Below the pieces are notes generated by a model. The model did not search any database. It was given only the letters and a program-made list of their open reading frames with translations, and was not told where the DNA came from. Of a stretch of DNA of 64,000 nt, positions 26,053 to 36,792 are shown one piece after another. The number at the start of each line of letters is the position of its first letter. The first letter of the stretch is position 1. The stretch comes from Plicaturopsis crispa FD-325 SS-3 (taxonomy: Eukaryota; Basidiomycota; Agaricomycetes; Amylocorticiales; Amylocorticiaceae), in assembly GCA_000827205.1 (NCBI GenBank), contig KN832566.1, positions 452,543 to 516,542 on the forward strand, read 5' to 3'. Made by a program: the position numbers and the translations under genes.

Positions 26053-28970
26053 TTACATTCCTGCTTGGCGGTTGAGCATGTACAGTTGCAAATCTTGCCA
26101 GCCTAGATCAATAGAGAATGGTAAGAAAAATGGATACGGAGAGGAGCTGTAAGGTAGATACTCACCACCGCCGACACGACACATGACTTTCCTGGACGTC
26201 GTGCCCGCGCGTGTCGAAGTCATCAGCCTGCAGTTCACGATCTTGCGCGACAGCGAATTCGAGAACGCGTACTGCGCCTTGATCTCCGTGTTATCCTTCG
26301 GAATATTCTTCAACGGCGGGTCTACGCGTTCGATCAACAACCCATGCGCGATGGAGTTCACTACGGCTGCAACTTCCGCGTCCAGCGGGTCTTTGGGATT
26401 CGCAGGCACATACTCGTGCATCGGAGAGTTGTCAAATCCTGGCGTGTACGCGCCTGCCCGAGATCCAGGCCTCGACCCCACAGGTGTGCGCGCAGTGCTG
26501 GATTCCCTGAAGCTAGATGGCGGGAGTTTGCCGGGACGCGGCGTCGCACGCGCACCAGCCTGGTAGAAAGGAATCTCCTGCGTCCGCGCCCGCAGCGCCG
26601 ATTCCGGCGTCTGGGCTCGGGCGGCGCTGCCGCGAAACGACATGGCCGGGCTCTCGGAGCGGTACTGGGACATGGTGGATGATGGTCTGGATGCAGATTG
26701 CAGATGTAGACTAGGAACTGGTATCATGGATCTACTGGGCGGTCGGGGAGGAGTGTACGGGCTATTCGGGCCATGCGACGAAGTCACACTCGCCGCAGAG
26801 ACAGATGCACTTGGGGAAAAGGCGCGTTGCATTATAGTCGTGGGATTCTCGTCGTCGTCCCAGCTCCCTTCAGACCGTTGTGCCCAATGGTTCTTGGGGA
26901 TCGGGATGTGACTTGGGGTCTTGGGGCGCGGGCGAGGGGGCGTACTCATACTTGGTGTTTGAGCTCTCGAAGGGGGCCGTGTGAGGCGTGAGGGAGGGCG
27001 CGCCGTACGGGACGGCGGCCGATTGCTAGGCATACCAGCAGATGGGTTGGAAGTTGGGGCGGTGGATACGGAGGACATGGCAGGGGACCATGGCCGCGAG
27101 GAGGCCATGGAGCTCCTCGACAGACTTCGCCGATACTGAGAGCTGACTGCGGGGACGGGTGGAATGTCGTCATTGTCCGGACGTCCATATATCCCCATAG
27201 CGGATTGTCGCTTGGGAGTCATGCCCTTGATCGTCGATACCTTCTCTTCCGTTGATTCTACTTTCGTAGAGCTGTTCCACCGCTGTTTGCTCACAACACG
27301 GCCCTTGACGGTTTGGTTAACCGATTCCGGTCTCCTGGGCGAGGAGTCCGGTGTGAGACTCTGTGTGTGCTTGTGGTTGGGCCGTTCGGGCGTGACGGGT
27401 GTTGGAGGCTGATGTGCGCGGAACGATGAGAAAAGGGACGTGCGCTGGTGCTTGAGCGGAGGCGTCGGTTCAGTATTAGGCACACGAGAGGCATTCGCTC
27501 TCGTTGTGACGGGAGTGATGGGAGCCTTGGAATTTCCTCCCAAGAACTTTTGGCCAAGTCTTCGGAAAGGCGAAACTGACCTCGAAAGCATGCTCGCTTG
27601 GCTCGGGGCTCTGCTTTTCGAGGCACTGGGTGGAGTCGCCAGATAGCCATTCCGCGTGGATTTCGTTGCTGTCGTAGTTCCCGACGCGCTCGAACCTGCT
27701 TCACTGCCTTCTACATGAAGGAGAATCTTGCGGACATTCTCCATCTCTGCATCTGTTCTTGTTATCCGTTCGCGCAGATTCCGCCATCGTTGCGCAGACT
27801 CTGCGTGCCGCCTCAACGTTTCGCCGTTCTTGGTAACGCGATCTTGAACACCTTTATCAATAATGGACAGAACTTTAGACGTCGCGGGCATGTAGTGTCT
27901 GTTGTGAGACAAAGTCAGCAAGCAACTTTTGCGACAACATAGGCGGTTTCGCACTTCTTCTTCGCCTCAAAGGAGTCAAGAAGCGATGTGAATACCTCGA
28001 AGTTCAACTGACTCCTGTCGCTCTTGTTTGAACTCGACGACGAAGACGATAAGTCTTCTGGGTGTCTTTGTATTTGGAAGATAAAGTCCTTACCACCAGT
28101 ATCAGCGCTAGCACGGCGGGGGATAGGCAGATAAAGCAACACACTTGACACCGGTTAACAGCCTTCTCCAGACTTGACATCATGCCGTCCGCCTGCTCCG
28201 TCACAGTGCGAAAGACGGTCAACCACTTGTCCTCCTTGAGTTCTTCTCGTAAGACTTCGCTCTCATCTTGTACCGACTCCCACTCCGCGACTAGGGCAGC
28301 GTGCTTGCGTAAGGTCACTGCCTCTTCGCTTGCATCCCCGCGGCTCGATGTGGTGGGTGTCGGCGACGATTGGAGTAGTGGTTCAAGAGCGTCATTGACT
28401 ATCTTCATACCGTTCGCGACCGCCTCAAGCCGTTCGTCGAGGCTCATCAACGACTGATCAATGATATTGGTAGTACCTTCCGCATCACCCGAAGATTGTG
28501 ACTTGTGGCGAAGTTCCTGTATCTCTGCGAGGTCATTGGTTAAATGTAATTGGTCCGAACAAAATTTCGAACTCACCAAATATACGCGTCTGAATATCGG
28601 ATATGCTATATGAGAGCTCCGTCATATGTGTAGATACAGCCAAAAGGCGCAAATCACTGTGTAATTGTCAGAGATCTCATATCGACTCGATTGAAAAGAC
28701 ATACTCGTGGCTCTTCTCCTTGCCCTTTCTCTGTGATAAAGGGTGGCTGGAGGTTATAGTATCGTTCTCTTCACCAACGAATTCAGCCGCGTTCGCGTCG
28801 AGGACCAATATCGCACACTCACCATCGTCATCGACATTAGAGGAAGCACTAGATGAGCTGCCGCCGTGTGATGACACTGGAGACGCCGGGCCTTGGGCAA
28901 GGCTGTACTGAGACGACGACTTCAAGCTTGCGGCGCGGGAGGACGACGAGCTCGCGCTCAGAGAGATCAT
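26053..28970 (-). CDS. Kar9-like spindle-positioning protein with C-terminal GAR (Gas2) domain
   Basis: Six exons: 28970-28705, 28656-28577, 28524-28145, 28088-27955, 27898-26166, 26102-26053; 880 residues. The N-terminal 400 residues are helical and carry LSYSISDIQTRIFEIQELRH and WLTVFRTVTEQADGMMSSLE, which resemble the Kar9 cortical-protein family that links microtubule plus ends to myosin-driven transport. The middle is a Ser/Pro/Arg-rich, basic, disordered region with repeated PPSR motifs, suited to microtubule or EB1 binding. The last 90 residues form a GAR domain: KIVNCRLM, SRKVMCRVGGGWQDLQLYML, the usual Gas2 microtubule-binding ending. The last intron (26103-26165, 63 nt) is stop-free and divisible by three. 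Start at 28970 is the first ATG in frame; a TTG lies upstream. Confidence 0.75.
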
Positions 28971-29390
28971 GTCGCCTGAAAGCAGGAGAAACAAGCGCGA
29001 ATTTGATGAACCAGAGTCTGACTTTGTCGCCGTGGGCTAAGTACTTGCTTTAGCGTTGTTGAAAGATTACAAGGAGGATCCGCCGAGTCACTGCCAGAGG
29101 TCGCTACAAAGATCGACAAGGGTATAAGGACAAGACACGACGGATCCCCTAGCAAACAGGGATAACGATGAGGAAGGCGCGAGAAACAGGATGTTGGAAA
29201 TAAAGCCGTGCGCGTGAAACTGAAGCGAGGGACAATGGTAGTCGGAACTCGGAAGGTCGTTCCTTCATCGCGACAACCGGGTACTTAAGCACAGCTGCAC
29301 AGAGCATTTAATCGGGGATTGGGCATGAAACATTATTTTGTCTATAAGTACTACGAGACAGTATAAAGGTATACGTAGAGCAAGGATATA
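28971..29390. other. intergenic between BCS1-like and Kar9-like genes
   Basis: About 420 bp, tandem minus-strand genes. Carries the Kar9-like promoter and the BCS1-like 3' end. No motif recognised. Confidence 0.5.
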
Positions 29391-31301
29391 TTAACGAGCA
29401 GACTTCGATCCAGTGAGACGTTCCTGCCGCTCCTGCTCAACCCAAGCCGCAGCCTCCTCGACAGCCTCCACCGGGCGTATCTTGTATATCATAAGATATC
29501 CCTGCAAACTCGCCATCGAAACCTCGCGCTCAGGTATTGTCTCCGCGAACCGCTCCGACAACGCAATGATTTGGTCGTGCGAGAGTTTTGGCATGCGCCC
29601 GCTGTGCGATTGCCCGGTATAGCTCGCAGAGTACGAATCGGAATCGGCGGGGGAGGATGGTTTCTCGTCTACAGGATCGAGGTCAACGAGCGGTTTCTCG
29701 GACTCAAGAGCCTTCTCCTCCTCCAAGTCATGTGCAGAGGGGAGGTAGAAGCGCTTGAAGAGCTCCTGCGCCTGGAACTTGCTAGCAAGCTTGAACTCGA
29801 TATGGAGGTCCATACGGCCCGGGCGACGGAGAGCGGGGTCAAGAGAGCTGTATTTATTGGTCGTTGCAAACAGGATTCTCCCCTCCTGTGCCCCGATGCC
29901 GTCCAACGCGTTTAGAAGACCGCTCAGAGTGATGCGGCTTGTAGAAGCAGGCTCCGCTGCAGCTGGGGCAGGAGGGGGTGGCGCAGACGTAGAGGTAGAC
30001 GCAGACGCGTCGCCAGATGGGGGTGGAGTTGGAGACGAGGGTTTATCGCTTTCGCGCGTGAGCCCGTGGTGGAATGCAGCATCGATGTCCTCCATGAGCG
30101 CGATGCAGCGCCCTGGGAGATCGGAGATGAGGTCGTTAAGGCCAGAGTCGTCAAGCCCAAGGCGAGAGAGAGATATCATGTACACGGAAAGGCCGAGCTC
30201 TCCTGCGATACCCTGGATGAGAGATGTCTTGCCCGATCCAGGTGCGCCGTGCTGCAAGGAAATACCGTAAGATGATTTGTCCAATCCACGGACTAAGGAA
30301 ACACTCACCAGAAGGTACCCTCGCCGGAACGGAATGCCCCTGTCAGCGTACCAATTCTTGCTCTGGAAAAAGTCTTTCGCGTCGTCTACCAGGAGGTTCT
30401 TGATCCCGGGGTCGAGAACGATGGAATTCAACGGGCGTTTGGGACGCGTAGCCATATGGCGCCAACGGTTGTTGTTGGTCGCCGAGAATACGCTGATTGT
30501 GTTCTTCGTCACCTCTTCGTACTCCTTCTTGGCTTTGAGCAACAAGTCGTCCAAGAACTGGCGGTCACGCGTCATGATACTGAACATGGACCGAGTGAGT
30601 TTCGCGTACGCAGTCAAACCGGGGTAGTATTTACCTGATCTCGAGCGTTTCCTCTGTGCTAGTGTACCACCCATTGTTGACGCGTGCCCTCTGGACGCGC
30701 ATCCACCGGCCTTTGTAGAGCAACGTGTACGTTGATGAGACAGTGGGCAAATACGAAAGCCGGCGGCCATTCCCAGTCATCGAGTTGGGGTCTGCGTAGT
30801 CGTCGTCGTCGTCGTCGTCGATGTCAATCGATCCCGTGGAGCTGACACCGAACGTCGCAGTGCTAACTTGCACTTCGCGCGCCTTTTTCCATGAAGGCTG
30901 CTTCGAAAGCCAGTGCATCATCCAAACTGCAGCATGTCAGCACATCCCACATCGTGTAACGCGAGAAAACACGCACCAAAGCTCATGTCCTCCTGTTCGA
31001 AATGCGCCGTAACAAAAAACGACGAGAGGAAGTAGTCCCAGAGCTTGAACGCAAATCGCCGGCACGTCTCCAGAGCACCGCCGAGCACGATCAGCTTGAG
31101 CCAATCGACGACGCCGCCCAATGAGAAGAGCATCGAGATAAGAGAGGACAGGTCCTTGGGCGCGCCCTGTGCCGCTGCCGTGACCGGCGTCCCTGAACAT
31201 GTCGCGTTCATGTTGAAGTGTTCTGGAGTGCTTTCGCTGAGCACCTGCTGAACGCCCTCGAAGAGAGCGGGAATGAACGCTGGTAGTGAGCCGGACGCCA
31301 A
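29391..31301 (-). CDS. BCS1-type mitochondrial AAA chaperone
   Basis: Exons: 31301-30977, 30926-30635, 30579-30309, 30251-29391; about 582 residues in this model. BCS1 proteins translocate the Rieske Fe-S protein across the inner membrane for complex III assembly; fungi also hold divergent paralogues. The BCS1 N-terminal domain is seen in exons 1-3 (LTRDRQFLDD-like segment: SIMTRDRQFLDDLLLKAKK; NNRWRHMATRPKRPLNSIVL). The AAA core starts with Walker A HGAPGSGKTSL, Walker B IALMEDIDAAF, and the later ATTNKYSSLDPALRRPGRMD. Between Walker B and the next helix is an Ala/Pro/Ser-rich insert of about 40 residues. Poly-Asp encoded by GTC repeats on plus lies in exon 2. No ATG opens exon 1: the open frame extends past 31301 and the first in-frame ATG is at 31211, so the true N-terminus is unresolved. 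Confidence 0.8.
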
Positions 31302-31963
31302 TTTGAAAGTCGTGGTATTCAGGGGGGCTCGTGAGGGAGAGTTGGTCGTGATGAGGTGGGAGGAGTGACTTGGACGGGATCCAAGATGGCGATATCGACT
31401 TGGTCGTGAGGCATTTTATACCAGGAGGCAACAGCGCATAAAATATAATTGCACTCGCTTCGGCGCTGGCCTGAGTCCGAACGACGCGCTCGGTACCGCG
31501 CCTCGAGGTGGGGACGTGCACCGCAAACCGCCTCTTCGACCCCAATCGAGTGACTCGGTAGCACCGCCCGTCGTGCATCACGGTGTTTTCGAGTCATATG
31601 GGGCCGTGGGCGTCGCATTTTGGGTACTTGAACGGGGCAAGAGAACCAAAATCTGCACAGGCTGGGCGCTGGACGCTACTTGATAATATTGATTGAGGTA
31701 CAACTTACGAAGTGATTGGCGTCTTGCATGCAGCTCGGGAGGAGTTGTCGTGGAAAGTTGGTGGACAGCCACAGACTGCTTCTTTCCACCCTGCCGCCAC
31801 CTTGCCGCCACCTGGACAGTGAATTCTTTCCTCGTCCCCACAAAATTAGGCCTAATACTGGCAGAATACTGGTCACCGGAGCCGTACCAGCTCAAGCACT
31901 TTTATCTGCTCGAAACGCCTTCGCGCGCATAGATCTGTCGGTCGCACAGGGATTGTAACCGCC
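31302..31963. promoter_or_regulatory. divergent promoter region, BCS1-like / dolichyl-diphosphatase
   Basis: About 660 bp between divergently transcribed genes. The left part may hold an unfound first exon of the BCS1-like gene. No specific motif identified. Confidence 0.45.
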
Positions 31964-32920
31964 ATGTCAGGACAGCGGACATCGCTCGACCTAACACACG
32001 TCCTCTGTCTGTGCGCTTTCACCCGTAATCTGTACCGCGCGTGCTCTTACTTATCGCGTATCGTTGCCAGATGATGGCTCCTCTTTCCTTTCCCTGGCTC
32101 TGGCGTTGGTGACGCTGAGTCCTATCCTGCTCATGGTGCGTATCGTTTCCGCGTCCTCTACTCCTGACCATATCTGACTAAGTGTCCTAGGCGTCCTATG
32201 CCGCGCTAGCAGTACAAACGCGTGAGGTTGTGATTATCGAAATGTGGGCCGGACAGCTCCTTTGTGAGGGCTTCAACTGGGTCCTGAAACGCGCTATAAA
32301 ACAAGAGCGCCCCCCTCGTGCGTACCATATCTTTGTCTTGAATACACAATCCACTTATTCATACTGAATTGAACGCAACGCGTGCAGAAGAAATAGCATT
32401 ACATGGCTATGGATTTCCGTCCTCGCATAGCCAGTACATGGGGTACTTCGCTGCTTTCCTTATCTGCCATCTACATTTTAGGCACAGATTTGCGTCGACT
32501 GGATCGAGGATACTCGATCGTGCTTGGAGATTAATAATCTATTTGGCACTGTCGGCGTGGGCAGGCTCCGTTGCATATTCCAGGTAAGCAGCGATATCGG
32601 CGTGTATGATCGACGCTGACCTGGAATCATATAGGTACTACCTAGCATACCATTCCCCCCACCAGATAATATGGGGATTCGGGATCGGTGTAGCTTTTGG
32701 AGTCGTGTTCTACGCCCTCGCAGAACTAGTGCCGGTTCGTTGGCCAGGATCGTTCGTAGCGCGCGCCAGGACGGCTATAGTGGACAATCCCGTCAGTGTG
32801 TGGCTGGAAATCCGCGACGGCTGGGCGATTTGGGCGGACGGAGGCAGAGAGGAAGAATGGAAGCGATGGCGCAAGGCCTGGGAGGCACGGACTCGGGGGA
32901 CAGAGAAACGGACGGATTGA
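31964..32920 (+). CDS. CWH8: dolichyl-diphosphatase (PAP2 superfamily)
   Basis: Five exons: 31964-32006, 32071-32135, 32191-32317, 32388-32583, 32635-32920; 238 residues. The enzyme cleaves dolichyl diphosphate on the luminal side of the ER so that the lipid carrier of N-glycosylation can be recycled. All three phosphatase motifs are present: KRAIKQERPP (motif 1), YGFPSSHSQYM (motif 2) and the SR...HSPHQIIWG stretch (motif 3, spanning the last intron). Four hydrophobic segments are visible. Length matches yeast Cwh8 (about 240). The start at 31964 opens TSLDLTHVLYDDGSSF, the usual family N-terminus after splicing. Two of the introns split conserved motifs, which supports the splice model. Confidence 0.92.
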
Positions 32921-33253
32921 CTGGCGGCCGTTCTCTCTCCGCTCTATACTAGTAATTCACCCAACTCGATGCTTACTTCTACTTCATCTTTCTATGGACA
33001 TTGCCTTACCATTGTCCTCTAGAAATATAGTGTGCACGTATTGCGACCTTGTCCGAGTTGCTTGTCATTCGAGGAATCTTTGCACGGTGACTACGCGCGC
33101 CTGATTTCGAGTCACGCGTAATGATCTGAACTTTTTCTCCGTCTTTCCCTCCGGCCATTGCAAGATGTCCTCCCGGTCGTACCATTTCGCGATTGCCATC
33201 GCGCCATAAAGGCACATCTACTCGTCTATTTGTATAACTTAAACGCCGCCCTC
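32921..33253. other. short intergenic spacer
   Basis: About 330 bp between two plus-strand genes; nothing recognised. Confidence 0.5.
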
Positions 33254-34458
33254 ATGTACTCGGCGATCGCCCGGACTTTTCGCCTACCACCGCCCCTCTA
33301 CACACCACGTCGCCCAGCACACCTACGCGTGCGCGCGATGTCTACGAAAACGTCGGGCTTGCCGGAATCCTCAATCCCGCTGTTCACCACAGTAGCGAGC
33401 TTTCGCGAATGGCGCCGGCGAGCATTTAAGGAGAAAAAATCGGTCGGCTTCGTCGCGACGATGGGCGCGCTTCACGAGGGGCATCTTTCTCTCGGTACGT
33501 GCATTCGCATCGTGTTAGTAACGATGTAACTCATGAGAGGCTGCAGTCAGACGATCGCTAGCGGAGAACGACCGCACCGTCTTGTCCATCTTTGTCAATC
33601 CCGCCCAATTCGCACCGCACGAGGACCTGGGGACATACCCCCGCACGCTCGAGCGCGACCTTCAGCTCCTCTCCGCAGAGTCGTTGGCGGTAGCCCAATC
33701 GCCGTCTCCGCGTACGACCTCTGCGGTGTTCCTACCGACTGTGCACGAGATGTACCCGTCGGGGATCGTTCAGAATACGGCGGAGCATCGCGGGGCGTTT
33801 GTGGAGGTCAAGGGGTACGGACACCAGATGGAGGGCAAGAGCCGGCCAACGTTCTTCCTCGGCGTTGCCACCGTTGTCACAAAGCTTTTCAACGTCATCC
33901 AGGTGAGTCGTTCGCCCAAGCCTCGCCTCCCTGAGAAAATTAATTAAATGGGACTCATAGCCGTCGAACACATATTTCGGACAAAAGGATATCCAACAGG
34001 CGCTGCTCCTACGGCGCATGTGCCGTGACTTGTTGCTGGAGCACCCATCCCCAGACCGGCTGCACATCGTCCCCACCGCACGCGACCCCACCGACGAGCT
34101 CGCGCTCTCGTCACGGAACACATACCTCTCTCCTGCTGAGCGGCGCGTAGCACCTGTCCTCCGGCACGCCCTCGTAGCTGCCCGTGACGCGTGGGGCGAT
34201 GGGGACGCGAAGGCTGCTGCCGTTGGGAAGGCGCTGGCGGTAGTGGAGGCCCTGAAGGCGCAGAATCCTGATGTTGAGGTGCGGCTGGACTATATCGAGA
34301 TGAATGACGCGGAGTCGTTCGACGTGTTAGAGGCTGAGGCGACGGGATCGGATGCAGATCGGACAGGCCCAGTCATCCTGAGCGGAGCTGTGTGGGTGGG
34401 GAAGACGCGTCTGATTGACAATATCGTATTGGGCGACACCAATGAAATTATATGTTGA
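33254..34458 (+). CDS. PAN6: pantothenate synthetase (pantoate-beta-alanine ligase)
   Basis: Three exons: 33254-33494, 33547-33902, 33961-34458; 364 residues. The enzyme condenses pantoate and beta-alanine with ATP to make vitamin B5, the precursor of coenzyme A. Signatures: [11 protein letters not shown] (ATP-binding HxGH, about residues 70-80), [32 protein letters not shown] and LSSRNTYLS (KMSKS-like loop). Bacterial PanC is about 280 residues; the extra length comes from an Arg-rich N-terminal extension and insertions around residues 130-140 and 270-290. The first ATG gives a leader [13 protein letters not shown] that could be a mitochondrial presequence; a second ATG at 33338 would give a shorter, cytosolic form. 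Confidence 0.93.
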
Positions 34459-35046
34459 TGCTGGTGCACCAGGCGACTTTTGCTATTTTGTATGATTTAC
34501 TGTATTTTCAGCAGGAGGCAGAAGCCTTGTAGAACTTGCGGCACATGAAGCAAAACAGTCGTATCGACAGGCTAGCTCAGCCTAGTCCTCGAATATGTGG
34601 ATAGGCTCTACAGTCTAGCATTTGATAGACATGTACATGGGGACCTTGATCACCAGCTCCTTCCTTCCTTTCTTCCAAGGCCGAGAGTACTTAAGCCGAG
34701 TTTTTTGCGAGCTGGCAATGTTCGCGACTACTACGCCTGCCTTATAAGGAATTTTTTCTGTGCGTAGTTGGTTCTGCGCCTTCTCCAAGTCCTCACCAAC
34801 TTCCATCTCACGTTGAACTAAACAATTTACATCCAGATCTAGAGGTACACACCCGCAGGGGTTAGCCCGTATTAAACTCTACGTTGAGTACAGGTAAGGG
34901 CCGTTATGCACAAATAATGCATACGCCTCACTCACCATCTCCGGTCCAAGAGTTTGAATTTAGTCTAATTTAGTCGTCTCAGACGGAGAAACATCATGAA
35001 AGGCCCCATGCCTGAATCTCGCCGCATCATGGTCACATCCGGCTCC
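34459..35046. other. intergenic between PAN6 and the Rpp40-like gene
   Basis: About 590 bp; carries one coding-like minus-strand fragment (listed separately) and the promoter of the next gene. Confidence 0.4.
34615..34806 (-). CDS. coding-like small ORF, 63 residues
   Basis: The frame is open from about 34890 down to 34615, with the only clear ATG at 34806. The peptide has a charged helical start (EVGEDLEKAQNQLRTEK), a hydrophobic patch AGVVVANIA and a very basic stretch TRLKYSRPWKKGRK. The composition looks coding rather than random, but no family was recognised. It could be a small gene, a terminal exon of something with exons I could not place, or a relic. Confidence 0.25.
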   Translation of the reverse strand: MEVGEDLEKAQNQLRTEKIPYKAGVVVANIASSQKTRLKYSRPWKKGRKELVIKVPMYMSIKC

Positions 35047-36465
35047 ATGGATTCACCCCAGATATCCAAAATCTCAGAATCGTACCCGTTTATTCAACAG
35101 GAAGGTTTCTTTTCGTTCGCTTCACCTCCGCCGGGGTGTCGCTCAACATGATACATATAAACAGCTTGATGTCGTGCTTCCGTCATCAAACGCGGTCGAA
35201 GCAAGTGTCATAGCACTTGGGTCCTCCTTCAGCAAGGCTACACGCACACTCTTAAGTGTTTACGAAGATGCCACTCGAGTCAATACGTCTAGGTAAGTAT
35301 GCAGAATCCCGCTGTTCCTCTCAAGACCGCAAGTAACCTTATGCGTCAAAAGCGGCTTTACAGCATTGAGTTCTTACTCATCTGGGATAGATGACACTTG
35401 GTGCATAGACCACCGAAGACTACTTACGATCTGCGCCAGTAAAACCACCTATGAGCGTCTTGGGCTGGTAGGCACCAAGATCCCGTCGGAAAAATACGGT
35501 GCGTTGCACAAATCCTATCATCCGCATGATTATTTGCAGGCAGTAACATATGCCTGGTAAAGTCATTCGTATACCGCTGCAGGAGGCGACGACCTCAGTA
35601 ACAAACCGAGCCCGGGTGAGGACTGCGCTGGAGGCATGGGACAAATGGAGGCACGAAGAGGGACTAGGCCCGTGGAAGATCCTCTATCACTGTAATGAAC
35701 GTACGTCGTCCTCCTACAAGCTAGACCAATCGTCGTGGATGCTACTCAATCTCAACATAGATTCTGCTGACACTGCTGTACTCGACGGCCAGTCTCTGCA
35801 CCGCGTCCAACCGGAGGTCCGCAGATACTCTTCAATGCGTATTCCGCTGCCGTCGTTCTCTCCCCGCCCGCCACCACAAAATGCAGACGCACTTGAAGAC
35901 TGGCACGACACCATTCACGGGCTTTTTGAATGGGCTGGAATGGCCGCTCTCGGCTCCCAACGGTTCTTATGCTTAGTTCTCCCTTTTCGATACCGTACAT
36001 GCTGATGAACCTGGGACAGCTTAGAGACGACTGATCACGTCGACCCGTATATTGGAGTGTACGAGCACCCGGAACCATCCACAGCGGGCAGTGTTACACA
36101 TGTACGGTGGCGGGGATTCTTAGCGCCTGCCTTCGTCCAGTCAGTGTTAGACGCTCTAAGGTATGTCCAACTCTTCTGCATGAGTTATGTATCAATTTGC
36201 TCAAACCGAGCCAATACCATCCAGCGCGCAGATTTCATCAGCGTCTCTGACGCCATCCTTCATCTCAGTGACGGCGCACACGTTTCCCCATACTCCCGTG
36301 TCTTACATCTCACCAGCCACCGCCAACAAGGTCGACTCTCCTGTGCGGGTGCCGCGCGACAACGCCGAGCATACGTGGTCCGTGATCCTGCTTCGAGATA
36401 GCTCTGGGCAACCGGCGTTTGTCAAGGCAGAAAGCGTCGGGCAATTGGATACGAGATGGGGATGA
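35047..36465 (+). CDS. RNase P/MRP subunit Rpp40-like
   Basis: Exons supported: 35165-35292, 35353-35498, a large exon from about 35550 to 35962, 36020-36160, 36225-36465. A start near 35047 (MDSPQIS, then SYPFIQQ) is a guess. Rpp40 is a protein subunit of the ribonucleoprotein that trims tRNA and rRNA precursors. Family-like blocks: IDDTWCID, YERLGLVGTKIPSEKYG, KVIRIPLQEA, LHxLFEWAGMAALGSQ-like segment before 35962, and YEHPEPSTAGSVTHVRWRGF followed by FVQSVLDAL. The C-terminal exon splices in frame. The junction between 35498 and about 35550 cannot be joined in frame with a normal GT-AG intron, so either the model is wrong there or the copy is damaged. Family call is by pattern and moderately secure. 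Confidence 0.6.
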
Positions 36466-36792
36466 CAGAATAGGGTCCAAGACTGCAGAGCCTCAAACCT
36501 TCATTGTGCAACGCACGTTCGCTCGTAAGACGGATCAGAAAGAACGAGTGTATTGTATGTACTCTTGCGTGTGGATAGATCTGAACCTGAGAAGGGAGCA
36601 CATGTAGATAGCGGGAGACGGTGCATGTAAGTTGAATGAATAAGTAGATAACGCAACAACCGAAGCTTTTGGCTCGATACGAAGGTAGTAGACCGGCAAT
36701 ATGCCCTAGGAATCCAATGGGAAATGAACGAACGACTCTAGTCATAATCTAGAAACCCCAGTACGGCTACGCGTGTGTGTTGTAAGGACAGA
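36466..36792. other. convergent spacer
   Basis: About 330 bp between the 3' ends of the Rpp40-like gene (plus) and the next gene (minus). Nothing recognised. Confidence 0.5.

Noticed and set aside
30790-30825. GTC/GAC trinucleotide run as a microsatellite of interest
   Set aside because: It encodes a poly-Asp run within a BCS1-like exon and is common in acidic low-complexity segments.
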